DNA of 64,000 nucleotides from Methylobacterium sp. 17Sr1-1 (lineage in GTDB: Bacteria; Pseudomonadota; Alphaproteobacteria; Rhizobiales; Beijerinckiaceae), in the NCBI RefSeq assembly GCF_003173775.1, contig NZ_CP029552.1, positions 1,654,001 to 1,718,000 on the forward strand, written 5' to 3'. The notes under the pieces were generated by a model. It saw only the letters and a list, made by a program, of their open reading frames with translations, had not been told where the DNA came from and ran no database searches. Below are positions 24,751 through 34,400 of the stretch, in pieces; the stretch's first letter is position 1, and every line of letters starts with the position of its first letter. The translations under genes and the position numbers were made by a program.

Positions 24751-27700
24751 ATGAGCATGACATTCCGCGTTCTCGTGCTGGACACCGCGGCGCAGACGCA
24801 CAACTCCTACATCGCGCTGGCGATCGTCGACGCGTTGCAGCGACACCCGGCGGTCGAGTGGGTGGGCCAGGCCGATTACGGCAACGCCATCGACCTCTTC
24901 CGGCGCGGGGGCTGCGACACCCTCCTGGCGCTCGGCGGGTCCGGCGGCGACCTCGCGGTGCTCGGCCGCCTCTGCGCCATGGCGGCCCGCTCGGTGCTCT
25001 GGACCACGGAGGATCCCTACGAGCTCGAGGAGAACCGGCGCGTCGCCGCTCCCTTCGACCTCGTCTTCACCAACGATCTCGGCGTCCTGCCCGCCTACGG
25101 GGCGAACGCGCACCATCTCCCGCTCGCGGCGAGCCGGCTCTTCCACGACCTCGCCCCCATCCGCGACGACGACGCCTTCCTGTACGACGTCTGCTTCGTC
25201 GGCACCGCCTGGCCCAACCGGGTGCGGACGATCAACCGCATCATCGACGGGCTCGACCGGCCGCTGCGGATGAAGATCGGCCTGCCCACCAACCCGCACC
25301 TGCCGCCGGTCGTGCTCGGCGACGGATCGCTCGTCACCAACTGGCGGGTGCCGAATCCCGAGCTCGCCCGCATCGCCAACCGCAGCCGGATCACGCTGAG
25401 CCTGGAGCGCAAGTTCTCCTCCGCCCGGGCCGACCAGGCGAGCGGCACGACGCCGCCGCCGCGCCTGTTCGAGAACGCGCTCGCGGGAGCGTTCCAGATC
25501 GCGCTCGGCGGCCGGGCGGAGGCGACGCGCTACTTCACCGAGCGCGAGATCGCCTTCTGCGACAGCGAGGACGAGCTCCTGTCGGCGATCGCCCGGGCGC
25601 TCGACCACCCGCAGGAGCGCATCGCCATGGCGCAGGCCGCCCGCGAGCGGGCGCGGGCCGAGCACCTCTACGACCACCGCGTCGCCGCGATCCTCTCGGC
25701 GCTGACCGGCGTCGCCGCCCCGGCTCCCGCGCCCGCCGGCCGGGTGGAGGCCCGCAAGCGGCTTCTCCTCGTGACCCACAACGTGGCCGGGCATCTTCCC
25801 GGCGGCGGGGTCGAGGTCTACCAGCAGGAGCTCGCCGAGGGTGCGACGGCCTTCGACGTCTACACCCTGTATCCCCGGGTGGTCGACGGCGCCGCCGCCT
25901 ACACGCTGATCGCCCACCGCACCGGCGAGCAGCACCTCTACGGCGTTCCCCACGCCGCCGGCATGGAGACCCTGCACGACGCCGCGCACGAGCGGGTCTT
26001 CGAGCAGATCCTGGTTGAGAACGACATCGACCTCGTGCATTTCCAGCACCTGATCGGCATGCCGCTCTCGCTGCCGCTGATCGCGCGGGCCTGCGGCGTC
26101 CCCTCGCTCTACACGTTGCACGATTTCTACCTCGTCTGCAGCCACTTCAACCTGCTCGACTACCGCGGCGGCTACTGCAACATCGCCGGGCGCTCGCCGA
26201 CCGAGTGCGACATCTGCCTCTCGGCGAAGGGCATCCCGGCCGGCGCGCAGCAGCGCCGCCGCAACTTCGTCGCCCGGATGATCGAGGCCTTCGACGTCCT
26301 GGTCGCCAACTCGCCCTTCACGGCGAACTACCTGCGGGCGATCTACCCGGAGGTGCCGGCGGAGCGGATCAGGATCGTCGAGATGCTGACGCCCGCAAGC
26401 CACCGGAACCTCCGGGCTGCGGAGAGGGCCCCGGTCGGCACGGCCCTGCGGGTGGCGGTGCCGGGCAACTTCACCCGGCCGAAGGGGGCGGACACGATCC
26501 TGCGCGTCCTCACCGCCCTGCGCGACGAGCCGGTGGAGTTCCACATCCTCGGGGCGGTCCCCGATCCGGACCTCGACCGGCACCTGCGGGCGCTGGCCCT
26601 GCCGCGGGTGACCATCCGCGGCGGCTACGCGGTGCAGGACCTGCCGCGGCTGATGGCGGGGATGGACGTCTCGCTGCACCTGTCGACCTGGCCCGAGACC
26701 TACATGATCTCGCTCAACGAGGCCCGGGACGCCGGCGCGGTGCCGCTGGTCTCGGATCTCGGCGCACCGGCCGAGCGGGTGCGGGACGGCATCGACGGCT
26801 TCAAGGTCTCCCCCGACGATGCCGGGCACGTCTGCGACATCCTGCGCTCCTTGAGCCGCGACCGCGAGCGCCTGACGGCGATGCGCGACGCCGCCTCGTC
26901 CTGCCGCAGCGTGTCGCCCGCCGAGCACGTCGCCGCGCTCTCCGGCATCTATCGCGGGCTGATCGCCGAGAGTCCCGTCCGCCCGCCCGCGGCGCCGCTC
27001 CGCCCGGAGCGCGACTACATCCTGAGCCTGCGGGCCTGCGGCCTGCGCACCAACACCCCGTCCTGGGTCCAGGAGGGCAGCGGCTGGGACGCGCCGCCCC
27101 ACCGTCCCGCCCGGGAGGCGCAGGCCCACACCCTGTGGCGCACCTTCCCGGCGCGCTTTTCCCATCTCGCGCGCCTGGAGCCGGGGCACGACCCGGTCCG
27201 CCTCAGCATCGACGCCGTGCAGGGCGACCACCAGCCGGCGGAATGGCCGCGGGTCGTGCTGCGCCGCGCCCTCTCGCTGCGGGGCTGGGCCTTCGTCGAG
27301 GGGCGCGGGCGGCCGCTCGACGTGATCCTCCACCTCAAGGGCGAGGCCCGGGAGATCTACGCGGTGAGCCCGCCAGTGGCGCGCGGCGACGTCCGGGCCC
27401 ATCTCGCCGCGCCCGAGGCCGAGGCGAGCGGCTTCGCCTTCGACCTCGACCTCGACCTCCACGACCTGCACCCGGGCGCCTACGCGGTCCGCCTGCTGCA
27501 GATCTACGACGGCGTCGTCGCCGATCTCGGCCCCCTCGGGGAGATCGCGGTGACGCGCGGCGCGGCGCAGGCGGGCGCCCGAGACCCTGCCCGTGGTGAG
27601 GCGCCCGGAGCCGAGCCGGATCCCGACCCGACGCGCGGGGCCGGACAGGTCCGCACGGTCCGGGGCGACGGCGCGATCACCCGCGCCGATCCCGGCGGCG

Positions 27701-28431
27701 CCTCGGCGCCGGGCGGGTCGCTCGGCCTGGAGGGCTGGGCGGCGGACCGGGCCGGGCGGCGGGTGCTGCCGGACGTCGCCCTCGGCCTCCTGCGGCCGGG
27801 CGCGACCCCGGTCTGGATCCGGGCGGCGCGCTGCCGGGCGCCCGCCGCCCTCACCGCCGCCGACCCGCTCCTCGCCTTCGGGGGCTTCCGGGCGCAGATC
27901 TCCCCGGGCTTCGCGCCGCCCGGCCTGTACCGGGTCGTCGTCGCCCAGTCGGACCGCCGCGAGACCCTGCTGCACGAGACCGGACAGGCCGTGCTGATCC
28001 GCCCCGATCGCGTCGTGGGCCCTTGCGAGACGGCGCCCGTCGCCGAGGAGCCCGACCACGCGCCGCCGGAGCACCGGATCGCCCTCGACGAGGTCGAGAC
28101 CGGGCCGGGCGACGCACCGGAGGGCGACCGCCACCTCTACCTGCGCGGCTGGGCCTGGGTGCCGGCCTTGGGCGGCGCGGACCGGGTCGCGCTCGACCTC
28201 GTGGGGGCGCAGGGCGCGCTCCGCGCCGGGCTCTCCCGGATGCGCCGCGACGACGTCGCCGCGCATCTCGGCGTGGCCGAGGCGGCGTGGGCGGGCTTCG
28301 AGGCCCTGGTGCCCTGCGGGGCGCTGCCGCCCGGCCGCTACGCGGCACGGCTGCGCTACGGCGCCGGCCCGGACGCGGTCCTGCTGCCCCTCGACCTCGT
28401 CCTCGACCTCGCCCTGCCGCTCGCGGCCTGA
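24751..28431 (+). CDS. Three-part glycosyltransferase: CgeB-like + GT4 + triple beta repeat
   Basis: A 1226-residue protein. Residues 1-330 are CgeB-like (TEDPYELEENRRVAAPFDLVF, PPPRLFENALAGAFQIALGG). Residues 335-740 are a GT4-type glycosyltransferase (LLLVTHNVAGHLPGGGVEVY, SLYTLHDFYLVC, VAVPGNFTRPKGADTILRVL, LNEARDAGAVPLVSDLGAPAE). Residues 800-1226 hold three beta-rich repeats, each centred on an L-x-GWA motif (about 843, 992 and 1130). The repeats resemble carbohydrate-recognising or scaffold modules. Fusion of two transferases suggests sequential addition to one acceptor. A short stretch before the ATG lacks a strong ribosome site. Confidence 0.82.
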   Translation: MSMTFRVLVLDTAAQTHNSYIALAIVDALQRHPAVEWVGQADYGNAIDLFRRGGCDTLLALGGSGGDLAVLGRLCAMAARSVLWTTEDPYELEENRRVAAPFDLVFTNDLGVLPAYGANAHHLPLAASRLFHDLAPIRDDDAFLYDVCFVGTAWPNRVRTINRIIDGLDRPLRMKIGLPTNPHLPPVVLGDGSLVTNWRVPNPELARIANRSRITLSLERKFSSARADQASGTTPPPRLFENALAGAFQIALGGRAEATRYFTEREIAFCDSEDELLSAIARALDHPQERIAMAQAARERARAEHLYDHRVAAILSALTGVAAPAPAPAGRVEARKRLLLVTHNVAGHLPGGGVEVYQQELAEGATAFDVYTLYPRVVDGAAAYTLIAHRTGEQHLYGVPHAAGMETLHDAAHERVFEQILVENDIDLVHFQHLIGMPLSLPLIARACGVPSLYTLHDFYLVCSHFNLLDYRGGYCNIAGRSPTECDICLSAKGIPAGAQQRRRNFVARMIEAFDVLVANSPFTANYLRAIYPEVPAERIRIVEMLTPASHRNLRAAERAPVGTALRVAVPGNFTRPKGADTILRVLTALRDEPVEFHILGAVPDPDLDRHLRALALPRVTIRGGYAVQDLPRLMAGMDVSLHLSTWPETYMISLNEARDAGAVPLVSDLGAPAERVRDGIDGFKVSPDDAGHVCDILRSLSRDRERLTAMRDAASSCRSVSPAEHVAALSGIYRGLIAESPVRPPAAPLRPERDYILSLRACGLRTNTPSWVQEGSGWDAPPHRPAREAQAHTLWRTFPARFSHLARLEPGHDPVRLSIDAVQGDHQPAEWPRVVLRRALSLRGWAFVEGRGRPLDVILHLKGEAREIYAVSPPVARGDVRAHLAAPEAEASGFAFDLDLDLHDLHPGAYAVRLLQIYDGVVADLGPLGEIAVTRGAAQAGARDPARGEAPGAEPDPDPTRGAGQVRTVRGDGAITRADPGGASAPGGSLGLEGWAADRAGRRVLPDVALGLLRPGATPVWIRAARCRAPAALTAADPLLAFGGFRAQISPGFAPPGLYRVVVAQSDRRETLLHETGQAVLIRPDRVVGPCETAPVAEEPDHAPPEHRIALDEVETGPGDAPEGDRHLYLRGWAWVPALGGADRVALDLVGAQGALRAGLSRMRRDDVAAHLGVAEAAWAGFEALVPCGALPPGRYAARLRYGAGPDAVLLPLDLVLDLALPLAA

Positions 28432-28495
28432 CGTCCCCCGAGGCCCCGCCTCGAACCCCGCCCCGCGCTGCCGGAGAGAAGACAGGAGCATCCGC

Positions 28496-29578
28496 ATGAC
28501 CATCAGCGTCCACAAGGCCCGGCACGGGCTCCTCGCGCACTACGCCGAGGACCGCGTCATCGGCCAATCCCTGCGCCATTACGGCGAGTGGGCCGAGGAG
28601 GAGATCCACCTCGTCTCGCACTTCGTCCGGCCCGGCGACGTCGTGCTCGATATCGGGGCGAATGTCGGCAGCCACGCGGTCGCGTTCGGCCGGATGGTCG
28701 GCGAGAGCGGCCGGGTGATCGCCATCGAGGGGCAATCCCGGGCGAGCGACGTGCTCGCGCTCAACATCCGCCTCAACGGGATGGACCGGATCACCCGGAT
28801 CGAGGGGCTGATCGGGCGCGAAACCCGGGTGATGCGCCTCGACGCCGGCGCGCAGGACGGCGCCGACAATCTCGGCTGCGTGTCGTTCCGCGGCGTCGTC
28901 GGCGCGCCGGAGACCGAGCGGCCCGCCCTGCCGGTCCCGCTCTTCACGGCCGACTGCCTCGCCCTGCCGGCCTGCCGGCTGATGAAGATCGACGTCGAGG
29001 GGATGGAACTCGACGTGCTGCTCGGCGCGACGGGCACCCTCGCCCGCCACCGGCCGGTGATCTACTTCGAGCAGACGAGCCCAGTGAATTTTGCCGAGAT
29101 CGTCGCCCTGCTGCGCGACGCCGGCTACGGCCTGCGCTGGCACGTCGCCAACCCGTTCAACCGGCGAAACGCCAACGGCTATCCTCTCAACATCTTCGGC
29201 GGCACCTGCGAGGTCAACGTGCTGGCCGTCCCGCAGGACCACGTCTGGACGCCCCCGCCGGGCCTCGACCTGCCGCCGGTCGAGGGCGACCGCTACGACC
29301 CGCCGCCGAGCCCGACCGGCCTCGACGGCTGGAGCCTGCCGGAGGACGCCTATGCCGGCCTGCCCCCGGTACTCCACCGCGCGATGATCGCGCTGCCGGA
29401 GCCGGAGGGCTTCGTGTCCCGGCACGATCACGAGCAGCTCGAGCTGCGCTTCCGCGACCTCGAGCGCGACCGGATCAAGGCGCAGGAGATCATGGATCAC
29501 CAGGCCCGGATCATCGCCGAGGCACAGGCGTCGGCGCGGGTCGCTGCCGGCCTCCCCGGGGAGCTCGAGCCCGCATGA
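28496..29578 (+). CDS. FkbM-family SAM-dependent methyltransferase with coiled tail
   Basis: A 360-residue protein. The SAM motif is VVLDIGANVGSHAVAFG, motif post-I VIAIEGQ, and the FkbM signature LMKIDVEGMELDVLLGAT follows near residue 165. Family members O-methylate sugars or small molecules. Residues 300-345 are highly charged and helical (EQLELRFRDLERDRIKAQEI), a likely coiled coil. Its stop overlaps the next gene's ATG. Probably caps or modifies a glycan made by the neighbouring transferases. Confidence 0.85.
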   Translation: MTISVHKARHGLLAHYAEDRVIGQSLRHYGEWAEEEIHLVSHFVRPGDVVLDIGANVGSHAVAFGRMVGESGRVIAIEGQSRASDVLALNIRLNGMDRITRIEGLIGRETRVMRLDAGAQDGADNLGCVSFRGVVGAPETERPALPVPLFTADCLALPACRLMKIDVEGMELDVLLGATGTLARHRPVIYFEQTSPVNFAEIVALLRDAGYGLRWHVANPFNRRNANGYPLNIFGGTCEVNVLAVPQDHVWTPPPGLDLPPVEGDRYDPPPSPTGLDGWSLPEDAYAGLPPVLHRAMIALPEPEGFVSRHDHEQLELRFRDLERDRIKAQEIMDHQARIIAEAQASARVAAGLPGELEPA

Positions 29579-30339
29579 TCCTCGCCGAGCCCCGCCCCGC
29601 CGCCGTCGCCGCCCGCGACATCCTGCTGATCGGCCACAGCCACACCCAGTGCATCGTCGCGGCGCTCCAGGCCCGCGCCGCCCCGGTCGGCTGGGGCATG
29701 ATCGGGCTGCCCTCGGGCGGCAGCCCGGTGGTGGCGACGGAGGACGGCATCCGCCTCGACCCCGCGATCGAGGCGGATCTGCGCCGCCGCATCGGACCGG
29801 GCACGCTGTGCATCTCGACGATCGCCGGCAACGCCCACAACGTGCTCGCCCTGATGGCGACGGAGCCGCCCTTCGACTTCCACATGCCGGGGGAGACCGG
29901 ACCGCTCCTGCCCGGGGCCGAGCCGATTCCCTACGCGACCATCCGGCTCTCCGTCCGGCAGATCCTCCACGAGGGCGACCTGTCGATGCTCTACGCCGCC
30001 CAGGCGGCGGTGCCGGAGCTCTGCTTCCACATCGAATCGCCACCCCCCTTGCGCGACGAGGCGCTGATCCGCGCCCGGATGGACCCGTACTTCCTGGAGC
30101 GCCACCCCACGGCACGGGTGGCCGATGCGGGCTTGCGGCTGAAGATGTGGCGGCTGCACTCCACCCTGTTCGCCGAGGCCTGCGAGGCGCTCGGCCTCAC
30201 CTTCGTCCCGGCGCCGAAGGCGGCGATGGACCCGGACGGCTTCCTGCGCCCCGAACTCGCGCACCCCACCAGCTCGACCCACGCCAACGAGGCCTACGGC
30301 GCGCTCGTCGCCGACCAGATCGAGAGGCTCGCCCGATGA
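29575..30339 (+). CDS. SGNH/GDSL-like hydrolase-type protein
   Basis: A 254-residue protein with an SGNH-like layout: ILLIGHSHTQCIVAAL at the N-terminus (GHSH where GDS is usual), a central block with STIAGNAHNVL, and a C-terminal THANEAYGALVADQIERL in the place of the catalytic-His block. The GDS serine is displaced, so activity as an esterase or acetyltransferase is uncertain. Coupled by ATGA overlaps to both neighbours, so it acts with FkbM and GSCFA proteins. Confidence 0.65.
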   Translation: MILAEPRPAAVAARDILLIGHSHTQCIVAALQARAAPVGWGMIGLPSGGSPVVATEDGIRLDPAIEADLRRRIGPGTLCISTIAGNAHNVLALMATEPPFDFHMPGETGPLLPGAEPIPYATIRLSVRQILHEGDLSMLYAAQAAVPELCFHIESPPPLRDEALIRARMDPYFLERHPTARVADAGLRLKMWRLHSTLFAEACEALGLTFVPAPKAAMDPDGFLRPELAHPTSSTHANEAYGALVADQIERLAR

Positions 30340-31400
30340 AGCACCCCTACGAGCAGGCGCCGCCCTACACCAAGTGGCGCCACGCCGTGGCCGCGCCGGC
30401 GCCCGGGGCCGTCGATCCGGGAATCGGCTTCCCGTTCCGCCTAAGCCACCGGGACCGGGTCGCCACGGCGGGGAGCTGCTTTGCCCAGCATATCGGGCGC
30501 GCTCTGCGCGCCCGCGGCTTCTCGCACTACGTCACCGAGACCCCCCACCCCTTCGTCGCCAACGTGGCGGCATCCTGCGCCTACGACCAGTTCTCGGCCC
30601 GCTACGGCAACGTCTACACCTCGCGGCAGATGCTGCAGCTCGTCCGGCGGGCGCTCGGCCTGTTTACGCCCGCCGACCGCGCCTGGGCCGGGCCGCAGGG
30701 CGGCTGGCACGATCCCTACCGCCCGACCGTGCAGCCCGGCGGGTTCCTGTCGGTCGAGGAGCTGGAGACCGACCGGGCGCGGCACCTCGCCTGCGTGCGC
30801 CGCCTGATCGAGGGGCTCGACTATCTCGTCTTCACCCTCGGGCTCACCGAGGCCTGGGTCTCGGCGGTCGACGGCGCGGCCTACCCGCTCTGCCCGGGCG
30901 TCGCCGCCGGCCGGTTCGATCCGGCGCAGCACCTGTTCGTCAATCTCGGGGTCGACGAGATCGTGGCCGACGTCGAGGCGTTCCTGGCGCTGATCACCGC
31001 GGTCAACCCGGCCGCCCGGCTGATCCTCACCGTGTCGCCGGTGGCGCTGGCGGCGACGGCCGAGGACCGGCACGTGCTTTCCTCCAACACCTATTCCAAG
31101 GCGGTCCTGCGGGTCGCGGCGGAGATCCTGGCGCGCCGGCACCCGGAGACGATCGGCTACTTCCCGTCCTACGAGATCATCACCGGCATCCAGAGCCGCG
31201 GGGCCTACCTGCTCGACGACCTGCGCTCGGTGAGCGACGAGGGCGTGGCGCAGGTCATGGCGAGCTTTGCCCGCAACGCCACCCGGGAGGCCGAGCCGGC
31301 GCCTGCCGCCGCCCCGCCCGTCCCACGGCCGGACGGCCTGTTTCGCGACCTCGCCCGCCTGATCGCGGCCGAATGCGACGAGGCGATGCTCGGCGCCTGA
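30336..31400 (+). CDS. GSCFA-domain protein
   Basis: A 354-residue protein with the defining motif TAGSCFAQHIGRAL near residue 45, then LGLTEAW and LTVSPVALAATAEDRHVLSSNTYSKAVLR. GSCFA proteins are SGNH-superfamily relatives often found in glycan loci, probably acting as esterases or acyltransferases on sugars. Overlaps the SGNH gene by four bases; two adjacent SGNH-like proteins suggest two acyl-modifying steps or an enzyme and a partner. Confidence 0.83.
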   Translation: MKHPYEQAPPYTKWRHAVAAPAPGAVDPGIGFPFRLSHRDRVATAGSCFAQHIGRALRARGFSHYVTETPHPFVANVAASCAYDQFSARYGNVYTSRQMLQLVRRALGLFTPADRAWAGPQGGWHDPYRPTVQPGGFLSVEELETDRARHLACVRRLIEGLDYLVFTLGLTEAWVSAVDGAAYPLCPGVAAGRFDPAQHLFVNLGVDEIVADVEAFLALITAVNPAARLILTVSPVALAATAEDRHVLSSNTYSKAVLRVAAEILARRHPETIGYFPSYEIITGIQSRGAYLLDDLRSVSDEGVAQVMASFARNATREAEPAPAAAPPVPRPDGLFRDLARLIAAECDEAMLGA

Positions 31401-31475
31401 CGTTCCGGAACGGTCGCGGGCAAACGGCCGATCGACCGTCTCGGATTTCCGCACGCAACGACCCACGGGGGCACC

Positions 31476-34400
31476 ATGACCGTCCTGCATGTCCAGTCCG
31501 GCGCCACGATGAAGCATTTCGACTTCCAATGGTACGCGCAGCAGAACAACCTCGTGATGAGCAATGCGCGGATCTCGACGCATTACGAGGAGGTCGGCCG
31601 GCAGCGGGGATTGAGCCCGACGCCCTATTTCGACGCGCGGTGGTACGCCGGCGCCCACGGTCTCGGCCTCGCGGACGCCCTGTCGCCGTTCGAGCATTTC
31701 GCGCTGCTCGGGGCCGGGGCGCTCGCGGACCCGCACCCGCTGTTCAACGCGAAATGGTATTGCTGGACCTACATGGACGGTGACAGCAGCATCCATCCGC
31801 TGTTCCACTACATCGAGACCGGATGGAGGCAGGGCAACGATCCGCATCCGCTGTTCCGGGGGCGGTGGTATGCCGAAAGATATCTCAAGGACATCGACCA
31901 CATCGATCCGTTCTACCACTTCCTGACCGAGGGGCATGACCGCGGCTGCCAGCCCAACCCGCTGTTCGATACCGGCTGGTATTGCGAGACCCATCGGCTC
32001 GGGCGCAACGACAACAGCCTCGTCGACTACATCTACGGCGGCCACGCCGCGCGCGACCCGCACCCGCTGTTCGATTCGCGCCACTATCGCAACGCCGTCG
32101 ATTGCGGCGGGCTGAGCCCGCTCGAGCACTACCTGACCAAGCCGTCCGACATCAGCCCCTGCCCGATGTTCGACGTCGACTTCTTCGCCAGGCATGCCCG
32201 CCGGCACCGGCGCTACCGGGAGGTCGCGCACCTGCCCGCGCTCGTGCAGTATATCGAGCTGTCGCGGGCCGGCGGCATCGATCCGCACCCGCTGTTCTCG
32301 ACGGCGTTCTACGTCGAGCAGAATCCCGACCTCAAGGAGAGCCGGGACGCGCCGCTCACGCATTACGCCAAGTCGGGTGCCCTGGAGGGCCGGCAGCCGC
32401 ATCCGCTGTTCGAGCCGGACTATTACCGCGAACAATATCCCGAGAGCCGCGACGGCAACCCGCTGGCCGACTACCTCGCCGGCTTTTCCGAATCCGGGGC
32501 GCGGCCGCGGCGCGCCTCCCGGGTCGACACGGCGACGCGGCCGCTCCCGCCGAGCCGGACCGTCATCGACATCGCCGCCCTCGGCGCCCTCGGCGGGCGC
32601 CTGCCCGACGAGGCCGCGATCGGCGTGTTCGCCCACATCTTCTACAGCGATCTCAGCGAGTACGTCGCGCGCTACACCAACAACATCCCCGGCAACTGCA
32701 CGATCTACATCTCCACCACGACGCTGAGCGACGCCAAGCGGATCAACGCGGTCTTCGCCGAACGGTCGCTGCACCCCTTCGTCATCCGCGTCGTGCCGAA
32801 TCGCGGGCGCGATATCGCGCCGCTCGTGGTGGCGTTCCGCGACGTGCTCAGGACGTGCGACGTCGCGCTCCACATCCACACCAAGAAGTCGACGCATTAC
32901 GACGGCGGCTTCGACCAGTGGCGCGACTACCTGTTCGAGGCGAATCTCGGTACGCCTTCCGTCGTCGCGGCGATCCTGTCGGCGCTGGCGCGGCCGGAGA
33001 TCGGGGCGGTGGCGCCCGACCATTTCGCGCCGATCAAGCCGCTGATCCAGTGGGGCGGCAATTTCGACACCGTCTCGCGCCTGTTCCGGCTCTGCGGCGA
33101 GCGGATCGGCACCGAGGCGGTGCTCGATTTCCCCAGCGGCTCGATGTTCTGGTTCAAGCCGAAGGCGCTCGCGAGGCTGCTCGATCTCGACCTCGACTAT
33201 TGCCACTTCGACCCGGAGGCGGGCCAGGTCGACGGCACCCTGGCGCATGCGATCGAGCGGAGCGTCTTCTCCTTCGTCGAGATGGCCGGGTACGAGTGGG
33301 TCGTCCAGCGCCCGGCCGCCGACGGGGCGCCGGCTGAGCCTCAAGCATTGTCCGACGAAGTGGATACCGGTTCGTCGCAAGAAATGCGGCAGAATCAATC
33401 ACCTGGAGCACTGCCCGATCGCAGGGCGATGGGGCGGTGCTCTAGAGCATTTTCCGACCAAGTGGCCGCCGGTTGCGCGAAGAAAATGCGGCAAAATCAA
33501 AGACCTAGAGAGCTTCGCGATTGCAACGCGATCGTGAAGGGCTCTAGCCGCGCCGACCGCCCGATCGGCAACCGCTTCCTGCCGACGGACCGCGACCTCG
33601 GCCTGACCCGCAAGTACTATCCGGAATGCACCGGATACCTGGTGCGCCCGAGCCCCGTCACCAGGCCGCGGCTCAACCTGCTGATCCCGCTCATCGACCA
33701 GAAGAAGGGCTATGCCGGGATCGCGACGGCGCTCGAGGTGTTCGCCGCGCTCTGCGAGCAGCTCAAGGACGCGTTCGACGCCCGGATCGTCGTGACCGAC
33801 GTCAGCATCGGGCACCACTACGAGCCCCCGCCCTCGTTCGAGATCGTCTCGCCGCTCGCGCAGGACGTCGCCGGGCGGAACACGATCGTCGACGCGTCCC
33901 GGCGCTACGACTACCCGGTCTTCTTCCGCGAGACCGACATCCTGCTCGCGACGGCGTGGTGGACGGCGAGCGGCGCCCTCGACATCCTGCGCCAGCAGGC
34001 CGAACTCTTCTCCGTCCGGCCCGAGAAGTTCCTCTACCTGGTGCAGGATTACGAGTGCGGGTTCTACCCGTGGTCGACGAAATACGCGCTGGCGGAGCGG
34101 ACCTACCGCCAGCCCGACACGGTGCTGCCGATCTTCAATACCGGCCTCCTGCAGGAGTTCTTCGAGGCCAACCATCGGCTTACGGGCGGCTACGTCCTCC
34201 ATCCCGGCATCAACCGGAACATCGACCGTCACATCGTCCGCGACACGCAGAAGGAGAAGATCGTCCTGCTCTACGCCCGGCCCCATGCCGAGCGGAATTG
34301 CCTGCACTTCCTCGACATGACCGTGCGCACGGTGATCGACGCGGATCCGGAGTTCTGGCGCGACTGGCGCTTCGTGGCGATCGGCGAGGATTTCGACGCG

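Noticed and set aside
24532..28515. A 1327-codon open frame on the minus strand opposite the large glycosyltransferase
   Set aside because: Its translation is dominated by Arg, Gly, Asp and Val without any fold motif, as expected for the antisense of a GC-rich gene; the plus-strand frame has clear GT4 motifs.
30441..33398. A 985-codon minus-strand open frame
   Set aside because: Antisense shadow of the GSCFA and RgpF genes; no start site, no domain and biased composition.
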